64,000 nt of DNA from Microcystis wesenbergii NRERC-220. Its GTDB lineage: Bacteria; Cyanobacteriota; Cyanobacteriia; Cyanobacteriales; Microcystaceae. The stretch lies in NCBI RefSeq assembly GCF_032027425.1, contig NZ_JAVSJA010000001.1, positions 1,674,001-1,738,000 of the forward strand, read 5' to 3'. The first letter of the stretch is position 1. Each line of letters begins with the position of its first letter. Below, piece after piece: positions 27,959 through 35,739 of the stretch. The notes below the pieces were generated by a model. The model had not been told where the DNA came from. It was given only the letters and a program-made list of their open reading frames with translations, and searched no databases. The translations under genes and the position numbers were made by a program.

Positions 27959-28765
27959 TTACTGTCCAAACAAAACCGAACTATTACCAGATCCTTGGAA
28001 CAAGATCCAAGTCATCAGCAGATTAGATACAAAAATCGCTAAGAGCATAGTGACTACGGCCGCGGTCGTAGCTTGGCCGACTCCTTTAGCACCGCCATCG
28101 GTCGTTAAACCCCAATTACAGCCGATAATCGCGATTAAAGCCCCAAAAACCACCCCTTTAACTGGTCCACTCAGCACGTCTCCCACGCGCAGAAAACCGC
28201 GAACCGAGTCGAGAAAAACTGAATTAGCAATCCCGTATAAACTTTGGCCGACCAGCAAACCGCTACCCAAACCGATCAGCAATGCCATAACACTCAAAGC
28301 GGGAACCATCAGACAACAGGCAATTAAACGGGGCAGCACCAGATATTCCACGGGATCGGTTTTGAGCATATAGAGTGCGTCGATCTGCTCTGTCACCTTC
28401 ATGGTACCGATTTCCGCCGCAAAAGCCGATCCTACCCGACCGGCTACCACGATCGCCATCATAATCGGACAGAGTTCCCGACCGAGAGCAAGGGCCAAAA
28501 TTCCCCCCACCATACTGCCGGCGCCCAAGGCTTGGAACTCCCGGGCCACTTGGATAGTAAAGATCATGCCGATCACCGCAGCCGTGATCATGGCGATAAT
28601 CAGCGAGGCGGGCCCGGCTGCCACCATTTGTTCTTGGGTGACGCGCCAATCGGGTTTGCGTGTGAATAGGAAGTAAAAAACCCTGCCGGTTAATAGTACC
28701 GCTAACCAACAGCGCCGAAACCAGGAGCTTAATTCCTTGCTAAAAATTGCCAATAAATCCTTCAT
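27959..28765 (-). CDS. mlaE: MlaE-family lipid ABC transporter permease
   Basis: About 268 residues. Start taken at the ATG at 28765 (MKDLLAIFSKELSSW); an in-frame ATG 9 bases upstream is possible. Five to six membrane helices and the MlaE signature: GPASLIIAMITAAVIGMIFT, ALGAGSMVGGILALALGREL, VVAGRVGSAFAAEIGTMKV and EQIDALYMLKTDPVEYLVLP. Homologous to chloroplast TGD1 and Ycf63. It would form the inner-membrane permease of a phospholipid or lipid trafficking ABC system with an MlaF ATPase and an MCE-domain MlaD, neither of which is adjacent. The C-terminus is convergent to the Rpn gene with a 6-bp gap. Confidence 0.88.
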   Translation of the reverse strand: MKDLLAIFSKELSSWFRRCWLAVLLTGRVFYFLFTRKPDWRVTQEQMVAAGPASLIIAMITAAVIGMIFTIQVAREFQALGAGSMVGGILALALGRELCPIMMAIVVAGRVGSAFAAEIGTMKVTEQIDALYMLKTDPVEYLVLPRLIACCLMVPALSVMALLIGLGSGLLVGQSLYGIANSVFLDSVRGFLRVGDVLSGPVKGVVFGALIAIIGCNWGLTTDGGAKGVGQATTAAVVTMLLAIFVSNLLMTWILFQGSGNSSVLFGQ

Positions 28766-28858
28766 GGCCCTCAAAATCGATCAGACTAGAGAAAAGTCTA
28801 TCCTGTTTTGTCTTCTAACTCCCATTCCCATGCTATGGATAGTGCAGAATTTTTGTAC

Positions 28859-29041
28859 TAGACCTCTGGCAGAAATCAAAAATCTTCCGTTAGGTGAGGA
28901 GTAAGGAGCCAGTAGTCTCGGAGTCAGGAAAATTAAGAATGAGCATTAATCAATTAAATGCTCTATTTAGTGATTTTATGCGATTTTATGCCTATTTTTC
29001 TCATTTTTGCACTCTCAAAAATTAATTATGGAAGAACTCTA
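28859..29041. mobile_element. MITE-like element, TAGACCTCTTG family (copy 2)
   Basis: About 183 bp with imperfect ends TAGACCTCTGGCAGAA / GGAAGAACTCTA, and an interior closely matching the element at 9968-10149. It sits upstream of the MlaE gene; the rest of 28766-29169 shows nothing else. Confidence 0.72.
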
Positions 29042-29169
29042 GTATAGACCTCGTTTCCACACAGAAACCAGAAGAGCTGAATAGATCAATGAATTACTTT
29101 TCATTCCCAGAAAAAGTGATTGTTCAGATGCTTTGATCTTGTACGCACAAAAATGTATATATTGATGAT

Positions 29170-29457
29170 ATGGTCTTCGACTGGGACAACAATAAAAACC
29201 AAAGCAATCTCATCAAACACGGTATCAGTTTCGAGGAAGCGATCGCTATATTCGCTGATCCTTCTATCCTGACCTTTGAGGATACCCGATGCAACTATGG
29301 GGAAACGAGATTTGTTTCAATAGGGCAAATAACGCTTGCCACCCAAGAAAAGAAAGCGATCATCGTAGTTATTCACACTCAAAGAAGTCAAAGCATTCTT
29401 CTCATATCAGCCAGAAAAGCCAATGAACGGGAGAGAAAACGCTATGAGCAACCCTGA
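29170..29457 (+). CDS. brnT: BrnT family toxin
   Basis: A 95-residue RelE-fold toxin. BrnT hallmarks: VFDWDNNKNQSNLIKHGISF (W-D-x-x-K-x-x-x-N-x-x-K-H-G-I-x-F), AIAIFADPSILTFEDTR, ETRFVSIGQI and the C-terminal ILLISARKANERERKRYEQ (R-A-x-x-x-E-R-x-x-Y). It is a ribonuclease that blocks translation when free of BrnA. The 3' end overlaps the brnA start (ATGAGCAACCCTGA), the usual toxin-first order of brnTA loci. Expected to be autoregulated by the BrnTA complex. Confidence 0.92.
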   Translation: MVFDWDNNKNQSNLIKHGISFEEAIAIFADPSILTFEDTRCNYGETRFVSIGQITLATQEKKAIIVVIHTQRSQSILLISARKANERERKRYEQP

Positions 29458-29725
29458 ATTTTCCCTTGATATGCCTCTTAAAGAGCGACAGGAGAAATTT
29501 ATGCAAATGTCCGATGAGGATATTGATTATTCAGATATTCCTCCCCTAGATGATGAATTTTTCAAGAATGCTAAACTGGTCAAACCAAATCCACAAACAG
29601 AGCAAATTAGTATCAGGTTGGATTCAGAAATCCTTGAGTGGTTTAGGAATCATGCTCAAGAAAAGAGCTATCACGACCTAATTAATGATGTATTACGAAC
29701 CTACGTCAAACATCAATCGCAATAG
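29444..29725 (+). CDS. brnA: BrnA family antitoxin
   Basis: About 93 residues from the ATG at 29444, which overlaps the brnT end; an upstream in-frame ATG at 29423 is less likely. The C-terminal half is a ribbon-helix-helix DNA-binding domain (EQISIRLDSEILEWFRNHAQ, YHDLINDVLRTYVK) and the acidic N-terminal half should wrap the toxin. It neutralises BrnT and represses the shared promoter. Normal family length. The 277 bp that follow contain no supported gene. Confidence 0.9.
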   Translation: MSNPEFSLDMPLKERQEKFMQMSDEDIDYSDIPPLDDEFFKNAKLVKPNPQTEQISIRLDSEILEWFRNHAQEKSYHDLINDVLRTYVKHQSQ

Positions 29726-30002
29726 CCGATTATCTGCCGAGTAAAGAACCTCAAGAAGCGGTTATAAATGGCAATGATTACAAGCTCAATTGCAGCGTTT
29801 GCCTAAATTAACTTGTAATATGGTAATTTTTTGTTTATTTAATCTAGAATTTAGTCGTTGATCGAAAGGAATGATTTCTTTCATCATCAACTGGTTTCTT
29901 CTTTCTTGATTGTTTGTGGTAGTCCTAGCGCCTGAACTTGACAATAATCCTCATTATAGGCGATCGCCTAATCACTCACCACAAAACGCAATCGCCTTCT
30001 AA

Positions 30003-30224
30003 CTAATGAGAAGATAAGGGATAAGTCGGTTGATTAGGGTTTTTATTAAGGGTTTGACAATCTGCTAAGTATTGTTCAATAACAGTTTTAAAAGCTTGTT
30101 CTAGTTCATCAACGGAAAGACCATCAAAAACGATAATATCTTCTATGTTGATGACACGACCAAAAAATAAGCGATCGCTTTCATCGTATTCAATCACAGC
30201 TTCATAGCCTTTGTATTGCATCAT
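30003..30224 (-). CDS. HicB-like antitoxin, orphan
   Basis: A 73-residue partial RNase-H-fold protein with the HicB pattern: YKGYEAVIEYDESDRLFFGR, VINIEDIIVFDGLSVDELEQ and AFKTVIEQYLADC. It lacks the C-terminal DNA-binding domain of longer HicB proteins. No HicA toxin is found on either side, so it is an orphan or solitary antitoxin. It lies downstream of the DUF4407 gene on the same strand but 227 bp away, so co-transcription is uncertain. Confidence 0.72.
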   Translation of the reverse strand: MMQYKGYEAVIEYDESDRLFFGRVINIEDIIVFDGLSVDELEQAFKTVIEQYLADCQTLNKNPNQPTYPLSSH

Positions 30225-30451
30225 CGTTTTTTTGCTGTTTTGTGTTCGTTGGCTAACTATAGCTTGACTGCTAACCCACTATCTTGATAGTACGAGTGTT
30301 AAAATCAATCGCAGGAGCTAAAACTGTGATCGCTGATTAATTGGTAGTTATTAAAAAAATGCAATCACTATTTCAAAATCATACGATATAGCAATTCTAG
30401 AGATTATTATTGATCTTTAAAAATCTCATTATCTTTATCTTAAGATAAAGT

Positions 30452-31660
30452 TTAATCTACTAAATCTTCATAATTAGTTACTCGTTCTCTACATAACTTA
30501 ATAAAGTTAGCAGTTTCTTCATCATGTTGCTGATAAATATTTTTTGCTTTATTCATTTGTATATCTTCGATTTTTTCTTTATTTCTTTCTCTAAGTCGGA
30601 TATATTCAATCATTAAAGCTTCAATATTTAGCTGAAAATTTTTTAGTTCTTTCATTTTTGAGAGTTCTTTTTCTGCCATTTTGCCAAGATTTTCTTGATT
30701 CATTCTATCGATAGTTTCTTTCTCAAGCAGTTTTTCATAAAGACCTTCTTTCGACAAGATTTTTACCAAAACTGGAGCAATTTCAATAATAATTAATAAC
30801 AGAGTAATTAATTTATTTGTAATAGCAATAGCAGGATCATCTTTCGATAATGCTTCTAGGGCTGAGATACGATCCAAAAGACTTCCTTCTTGCCATTCCT
30901 TTTTTTGTGGTGTCTTGACACTCAAAATTGATTTTTGTTTAATTAAATTATTTTTTTCCTTGAGTAAATCTTGGATTCTACTATCCAAAAAAGTAACACT
31001 TTTTTCTATTGTTTCTACATTTTTTTGTCTTTCTTTTGCAATAGTACCGACACCGGGTTTACCTGTCACACCTTTACCTTTTATTTCTTCTATCGCATCT
31101 ATACGAGCTTTTTGTAAAGCGTCTGAAGCTTGATTTTTTTCTCTTGTGAGATTGTCAATCTCTTCATTGATTTTATTGATCCTTTTGACATCTGGAGTAT
31201 CTTGATCTTTTCTGCTTTCTTCTCTTTCTCTTTCTCTTCTTTGTTGGCTAATTTTTTGATTTATTTCACTCTCAAACAATCTTAACTCTAGAGGTTTAGC
31301 AACGATAAAACCTAAAAGAATTGCTATGCTTAAGCGAGTGGCGGCTCCTACCCAAAATTGTAGTTTTGATGAAGACTTATTTTGACTAGCTGTAAGGATA
31401 AAAAAGCGATCTAAGTTAAAAATTATGCTACCCCAAATAAAACCCAAAGAAATTGAAATTGTTAAAGAGCCAAAAACCGTAAAAAGTGCATAGCCTCCTG
31501 AACAAAAAGCCATTATTGCCGTGAGAATAACGGTGGTGCCGATAGACTCATATTTATACCTTTCTGTGCGGCAGCTTTCTTGAGACAAAATTTCTTGATC
31601 TGCACCAGCAGACCAGATTAAAAGTTTTTGTACAGAATTGAGTCGTGTTTTAGTTAGCAC
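30452..31660 (-). CDS. DUF4407 membrane protein
   Basis: A 402-residue protein. It starts with a short cytoplasmic segment (KLLIWSAGADQEILSQES), then three or four membrane helices between residues about 38 and 125 (TTVILTAIMAFCSGGYALF, SLTISISLGFIWGSIIFN, FWVGAATRLSIAILLGFIVA). A long charged coiled coil (about 130-270) and another helix (ITNKLITLLLIIIEIAPVL) follow, then a helical tail. This matches DUF4407, a family without known function. It is the last gene of a probable three-gene unit with the vault-like protein 70 bp upstream; the two coiled coils could pair. The stretch is AT-rich relative to the housekeeping genes around it. Confidence 0.8.
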   Translation of the reverse strand: MLTKTRLNSVQKLLIWSAGADQEILSQESCRTERYKYESIGTTVILTAIMAFCSGGYALFTVFGSLTISISLGFIWGSIIFNLDRFFILTASQNKSSSKLQFWVGAATRLSIAILLGFIVAKPLELRLFESEINQKISQQRREREREESRKDQDTPDVKRINKINEEIDNLTREKNQASDALQKARIDAIEEIKGKGVTGKPGVGTIAKERQKNVETIEKSVTFLDSRIQDLLKEKNNLIKQKSILSVKTPQKKEWQEGSLLDRISALEALSKDDPAIAITNKLITLLLIIIEIAPVLVKILSKEGLYEKLLEKETIDRMNQENLGKMAEKELSKMKELKNFQLNIEALMIEYIRLRERNKEKIEDIQMNKAKNIYQQHDEETANFIKLCRERVTNYEDLVD

Positions 31661-31730
31661 TTGATTACCTTAGTTAATGGTTATACTTCTTAATTCAGAG
31701 CAAAAATAAAGGAATTAACGCTCTCTGAAT

Positions 31731-34283
31731 TTAATCATTTTCAGAAGGGGGGAGAATCTCATATTCTCGTGACATATTAATTTGCTCATTTTGTCTTTTT
31801 GATTTCAGGGAGTCTCTTAAGATTTCTAGGAACGCCATCTGCATAGCACTGGCTTCAACAATCCCTCCACCACCAGAAGTATTACCACCACCGCTACTAG
31901 CACCAATAAACACTTCTGGAAGTTTAATTTGGCTGTTGGCGTATGCCTCAGCCCATTTCCCTTCTGATTCTAACTGAGCATAAATCGCAGGACTAAGAAC
32001 CTGAACTCTTTGACGAAACTCTTCCATACGAATACCAGACTCAATTTTCTCGTCTTCGGTTTTCATGTCAGATTCTGCCCGCATCCGCTTTAACTCAAGC
32101 TCATCTTTTTCTTGTTGAATTTGTGCATCTGCTTTTGATTCCTCAAGTTTAGCTTTAGCATTAAGAGTTGCTACCTCTAAATTACTTTGAGCCTCAACTA
32201 TTTTGATTTGAGCTTTGTTTTCCTCTTGCTGTTTGATGAGAGACTGACGGGCTTGTTCAGTTAACTCTTGTCGTTTATAGTTTTCGGCTTGTTGTTTCAG
32301 AATTTGACGCTCTCTTAATAGCTCCTCCAATTCATCAGGCAAATCAATGTCTGTAATCAAAGTCTGGATTGACTGTACGCCATAATCATTAAGTGCCTTT
32401 TTAATAAAATCTGCTGCATGCTTTTGAATAGCGCTTCGCTTACTAAAAAAATCAAGAGCCTCAAAATACTGAGCGGCATTCTGAAAATAAGAATTCACTA
32501 AAGGGGCTAAAACTCTACCGACTAAATTTCTGATAGCAGGAGATTTAACAGATTTCTTATCAGTAATATTATCAAGAGCATTAGAATACTCTAGGCTCAA
32601 AGGATCAATTGCTTGAGTACCGACTTTGAGAATCATTTGTGGAGCATCTTTTGCTGCTATGCAGATAGTCTGAGTTAATTGCAACTGAAAAACAAAACCA
32701 TCTTTTGATCGAAGTTGTAATGGCTCAAGGATTTTATCATAATTATCCGCATCTTTTCCTTCCGCTTTAGACCACTCTAGGATAATCTCGTTTGTCGGAA
32801 CAACATGAACACTTTGAATTCTTCTGTTTATCGGATACTTACTTGGTAGAAGGGGCTTGCGCTGTACGCCTTTTTCTCCTTCTTTTGAAAGCCGATCATC
32901 ATTTTCTGACTCGTTATCTTTGCCGACATAAGAAATAATCACCCCGACTTGCTCGGCAAGAATTTCAATCAATGGTACTTGCTCAACACAAACAAACCAG
33001 GGATTGAGAATCCAGGAACCTTCCTGTAAAAATTCTTCCTGTAAGCCTTTATAGCCCCCAGCTTCGATAAATTTTTGAGGTTTCTGAAAATTATCATGAC
33101 CTTTAATTGTATCCCCAGCAATTACACCTTCAGGAAGAGTTTTTCCTTCAAGTGTAGTAACAATACCGATTTTGTCTTTGGCCACAGTATAAACCTTTAA
33201 TTCTTCAGGGTTTACATTGTACTGAGTGGCATTAGCAGAAGTAATAACAGTAAACAAGTCAGTGTTGATCTGATAAGTCCTCGCAGGTAGAACTGCCAAC
33301 TGTTTGCCACTTTCACCACCATTTTTAATAAAAGCTTCAGCATCTTCAAAATTTTGGCATTCAACAACTTTACCTAAATTCCTATCTTCGGGGCGGGTTG
33401 CTCCATCATTAGCCACAACTAAGCCAATTTCTCCTTGGGGAACTTTAGTGACTGAATCAATTTTAATTTCAAACAAATCAGTATTAATTTGATAGGTGCT
33501 AGGTGTTAAAAAGGCTAATTGTTTACCACTTTCTCCGCCACTATTGATAAAAGCTTGAGCATCTTGAAAATTATTGCATTCAACAACCTTACCAAAAGTT
33601 CGATTTGGAGGCAACGGCTTGCCAAAGGTAGCCCGAACCAATCCTACTTGATCCTCCGCAATGCGAATACATTTTACATTTTTTACTTTAAAGATATTGG
33701 TATTAATCTGATAGGTATTGGCGGTTAAAATTGCCATTTGTTTACCGCTTTGACCACCATTGTCCCAAAAAGCTTGGGCATTTTGAAAATTATTGCATTC
33801 TACAAACTTGGCAAAGGCTTGACCTGGCGGTAGAGGTTTACCATCCCTCGCTTCCACGAGTCCTACTTCGTCTTCACGGATACGAATAACGTTAACAATC
33901 TCAACAGAGAATAGCTCAGTATTAATATAATAAGTACCATTAGTCAAAATGGCTCGTTGTTTTCCTTTTTGTCCACCATTATGGATAAATACCCTAGCAT
34001 CTTGAAAATCCTTACACTCGACGACTTTTCCAAAGTTTTCTCCTGGAGGTAAGCTTGCCCCGTCTTTTGCATCCACTAATCCCACCTCATCAGAAGCAAT
34101 TACAATTGCCTTAGCAATGCGAATTTCCACATTAGGCAAACTCAAATGCCGTCCAGGGGTAAGCACCTCCGCTTGTAAACCACTTTCTCCATTGAGAGCA
34201 ACTCGACGACCCGCAGGCAAGGGACGACCAAATCGTTTATAAACAATGCCTACTTCATCTTCTTTGATATTAATAAAAACCAT
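31731..34283 (-). CDS. Vault-like protein: tandem repeats, SPFH domain, long helix
   Basis: An 850-residue protein. Residues 9-64 form a 56-residue unit (EDEVGIVYKRFGRPLPAGRR). Residues 65-137, 138-210 and 211-283 are three units of exactly 73 residues with the pattern EVGLV..DG.PLPPG, VVEC.NFQDA.AFI, GGESGKQ, TYQINTDLF. Three more diverged units run to about 510. An SPFH/band-7-like domain follows (about 510-640; LQLRSKDGFVFQLQLTQTI, FIKKALNDYGVQSIQTLITD), then a charged helix (about 640-760) and a Gly-rich tail. Repeats, SPFH-like shoulder and long cap helix in this order are the layout of the eukaryotic major vault protein, whose repeats are about 55 residues. Cage formation is an inference. 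Flotillin-like scaffold is the conservative reading. Confidence 0.7.
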   Translation of the reverse strand: MVFINIKEDEVGIVYKRFGRPLPAGRRVALNGESGLQAEVLTPGRHLSLPNVEIRIAKAIVIASDEVGLVDAKDGASLPPGENFGKVVECKDFQDARVFIHNGGQKGKQRAILTNGTYYINTELFSVEIVNVIRIREDEVGLVEARDGKPLPPGQAFAKFVECNNFQNAQAFWDNGGQSGKQMAILTANTYQINTNIFKVKNVKCIRIAEDQVGLVRATFGKPLPPNRTFGKVVECNNFQDAQAFINSGGESGKQLAFLTPSTYQINTDLFEIKIDSVTKVPQGEIGLVVANDGATRPEDRNLGKVVECQNFEDAEAFIKNGGESGKQLAVLPARTYQINTDLFTVITSANATQYNVNPEELKVYTVAKDKIGIVTTLEGKTLPEGVIAGDTIKGHDNFQKPQKFIEAGGYKGLQEEFLQEGSWILNPWFVCVEQVPLIEILAEQVGVIISYVGKDNESENDDRLSKEGEKGVQRKPLLPSKYPINRRIQSVHVVPTNEIILEWSKAEGKDADNYDKILEPLQLRSKDGFVFQLQLTQTICIAAKDAPQMILKVGTQAIDPLSLEYSNALDNITDKKSVKSPAIRNLVGRVLAPLVNSYFQNAAQYFEALDFFSKRSAIQKHAADFIKKALNDYGVQSIQTLITDIDLPDELEELLRERQILKQQAENYKRQELTEQARQSLIKQQEENKAQIKIVEAQSNLEVATLNAKAKLEESKADAQIQQEKDELELKRMRAESDMKTEDEKIESGIRMEEFRQRVQVLSPAIYAQLESEGKWAEAYANSQIKLPEVFIGASSGGGNTSGGGGIVEASAMQMAFLEILRDSLKSKRQNEQINMSREYEILPPSEND

Positions 34284-34319
34284 TGATTTTGTCTCCTTTT
34301 GCTATTTTAGAAGGTAAAT

Positions 34320-34871
34320 TTATAAGCGAGGTAAAAAATCTTTGAAAGCATCCAGCCATGTTCCTAACTGATCAGTATCGGAAGGAAATCTAAATGTAGG
34401 TAAATGACCGTCAGGGGCATTTAAAGAAAAGTCAAAATCATCATAGTTCATTCGCAACTGATCATTTACTTGCCAACCTACTTGTTTAGCAAATTTATAA
34501 AATACTAAAGCATCAAACACACCAATTTCACCTTGAACATTCACCCAGATATTCTTTTGTACACTATAACCAAATTTACCTTTGCTGGCATCTAACCAGA
34601 GAAGATCTATTTTTCTGATGTCTTCAGAGGGAATTTCGTCAATACTTAGTAGCCAACCTTGTTCAGTTCTCTCGGCAATACGAAGCAGAATCTGCATTGT
34701 TTCCCAATCTGCTTCTTTCCATTTTTTCTCAGCTAATAAAATTGAAAGCTGTTCGTAACTTTCTTGTGGTTTATTTCTGTTTCCATGAGTACCAGAAGTT
34801 TGTGGATTAGGTTCATTAAAAGAGCGAGGAGTTTCTTTTTGTTGGGCTGATGAGACATCCTGCCCTATTAC
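34320..34871 (-). CDS. GUN4-like domain, read in -1 frame from the preceding gene
   Basis: This stretch is open from 34871 but has no ATG before 34697. Translated, it begins KVIGQDVSSAQQKETP, runs through a Pro/Ser/Thr-rich linker, and then shows a GUN4-type domain: SYEQLSILLAEKKWKEADWE, ILLRIAERTEQGWLLS, IPSEDIRKIDLLWLDASKGK and FGYSVQKNIW. An ATG at 34697 would cut the domain in its first helices, so a start there is implausible. GUN4 binds porphyrins in chlorophyll synthesis; cyanobacteria also carry GUN4-like modules in signalling proteins, which is the likelier role here. It is reached by a -1 shift from the upstream gene (slippery site at 34871-34877). The vault-like gene starts 36 bp after its stop. 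Confidence 0.7.
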   Translation of the reverse strand, partial: VIGQDVSSAQQKETPRSFNEPNPQTSGTHGNRNKPQESYEQLSILLAEKKWKEADWETMQILLRIAERTEQGWLLSIDEIPSEDIRKIDLLWLDASKGKFGYSVQKNIWVNVQGEIGVFDALVFYKFAKQVGWQVNDQLRMNYDDFDFSLNAPDGHLPTFRFPSDTDQLGTWLDAFKDFLPRL

Positions 34872-35347
34872 TTTTTTAGGCGTTGCACCGCCTTCATCAA
34901 AGTAGGAAAATGGCGATTTAAGAAATTTTCCGTGTCCAACTCAGCCTCGTAGGAAATTCCCACAAAAGGAGGAATCGAAGAAACAACCGCTTTAAGTTTA
35001 GCGGCGGCTGTTGGACCGGGTTCTTCGACTTTAGCGAGGATTTTTTGCAAATATTCTATAACTTCTGCATTTTCTCCCCGAAGTTGTCCGACTCCTTCCA
35101 CAAATTCGGCGATAACAACTTCTGCGTCTGCTTCTGAGATTTTAACTAAATTAGACTGACCAGCGATAATTTGCCAATATTCCTGTTCATAATCTCGAAT
35201 GGGTTTAAGAATTTCAAGCCGAAGTTGCTGTTTTAGGATTGTTTTATCACCTCTTGCAGCCACAATAATAGCCTCTTCTTTCTCCCTTCTTTGTTCGTAA
35301 AGCAGTTTAAGATGGGACTCAATCTCATTCAGACGATTTTTGTTCAT
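34868..35347 (-). CDS. Effector-associated-type domain protein (N-terminal part of EAD-GUN4)
   Basis: A 159-residue helical protein. A charged helical N-terminus (RLNEIESHLKLLYEQRREKE) is followed by a second region with KLKAVVSSIPPFVGISYEAE and LDTENFLNRHFPTL, resembling adaptor domains that cyanobacteria attach to signalling or conflict proteins (effector-associated domains). Assignment is by resemblance, not certain. The frame ends QRLKK-TAA, and the last codons AAA AAG with the preceding A form the heptamer A_AAA_AAG directly before the stop. A -1 shift there fuses it to the GUN4-like module, so both a short and a long product may be made. It is the first gene of the unit with the vault-like and DUF4407 genes. 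Confidence 0.6.
   Translation of the reverse strand: MNKNRLNEIESHLKLLYEQRREKEEAIIVAARGDKTILKQQLRLEILKPIRDYEQEYWQIIAGQSNLVKISEADAEVVIAEFVEGVGQLRGENAEVIEYLQKILAKVEEPGPTAAAKLKAVVSSIPPFVGISYEAELDTENFLNRHFPTLMKAVQRLKK
34871..34877 (-). promoter_or_regulatory. Predicted -1 ribosomal frameshift site (A_AAA_AAG)
   Basis: In the zero frame the codons are CTA AAA AAG TAA, so the dnaX-type heptamer sits right before the stop. Slipping one base back gives AAA AAA GTA ATA, which is the open frame leading into the GUN4 domain. An AAGG sequence lies 13 bases upstream, a possible stimulatory Shine-Dalgarno. An indel error or mutation is the alternative. Confidence 0.6.
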
Positions 35348-35383
35348 AGCTTAATTCTTCACCTTCAATTAGTCTGGTAATAG

Positions 35384-35415
35384 TGACATACTCGTCGCTA
35401 AAAGCGAGGGCTTCC
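35384..35415 (-). mobile_element. Solo IS200/IS605-type right-end hairpin
   Basis: Read on the minus strand: GAAGCCCTCGCTTTTAGCGA then CGAGTATGTCAC. The stem TCGCT/AGCGA and terminal GAGTATGTCA resemble the right end next to tnpB at 25606. The upstream 100 bp (35420-35530) could be decayed transposase coding, but no TnpB motif is left. The gap 35348-35739 contains otherwise only the repeat at 35666. Confidence 0.4.
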
Positions 35416-35665
35416 TCTTTCATCGGCCAATGCCTCCGCCAAGTGGTTCCTTAGCTTTGGTCTTACTCAGCCTCCGCAGGTTTTGCTCTTCCCTAAAGAA
35501 GGCACTAACTGGCGTAATAGTTTCCTATCACCGAGGCAGACTCTCTGTGTCCCAAAGAGTATAAGTAGGGTTTTTTTGTCTCCCAGTCATAATCTCACAA
35601 TAACAATTAGCGGGCCTTGGGGCAATTCTAGCTAATTAGAATTGGAGGTGTCTAGTCTTTATACA

Positions 35666-35711
35666 GTCGAAAAATGTAGCGGGGGCATTCATCCGACATT
35701 TTAGGTAAAAT
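35666..35711. repeat. Dispersed 46-bp repeat (second copy)
   Basis: Starts GTCGAAAAATGTAGCGGGGG and ends TTTTAGGTAAAAT. It is nearly identical to 27078-27123 but lacks the left hairpin arm. It sits just past the PstS-like gene. Confidence 0.75.
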
Positions 35712-35739
35712 TTCCCAGATTTTCAGATATTCTCGCTGA

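Noticed and set aside
33304-33728. Plus-strand frames across the vault-like gene
   Set aside because: They mirror the 219-bp coding repeats of the minus-strand gene and show no independent signals.
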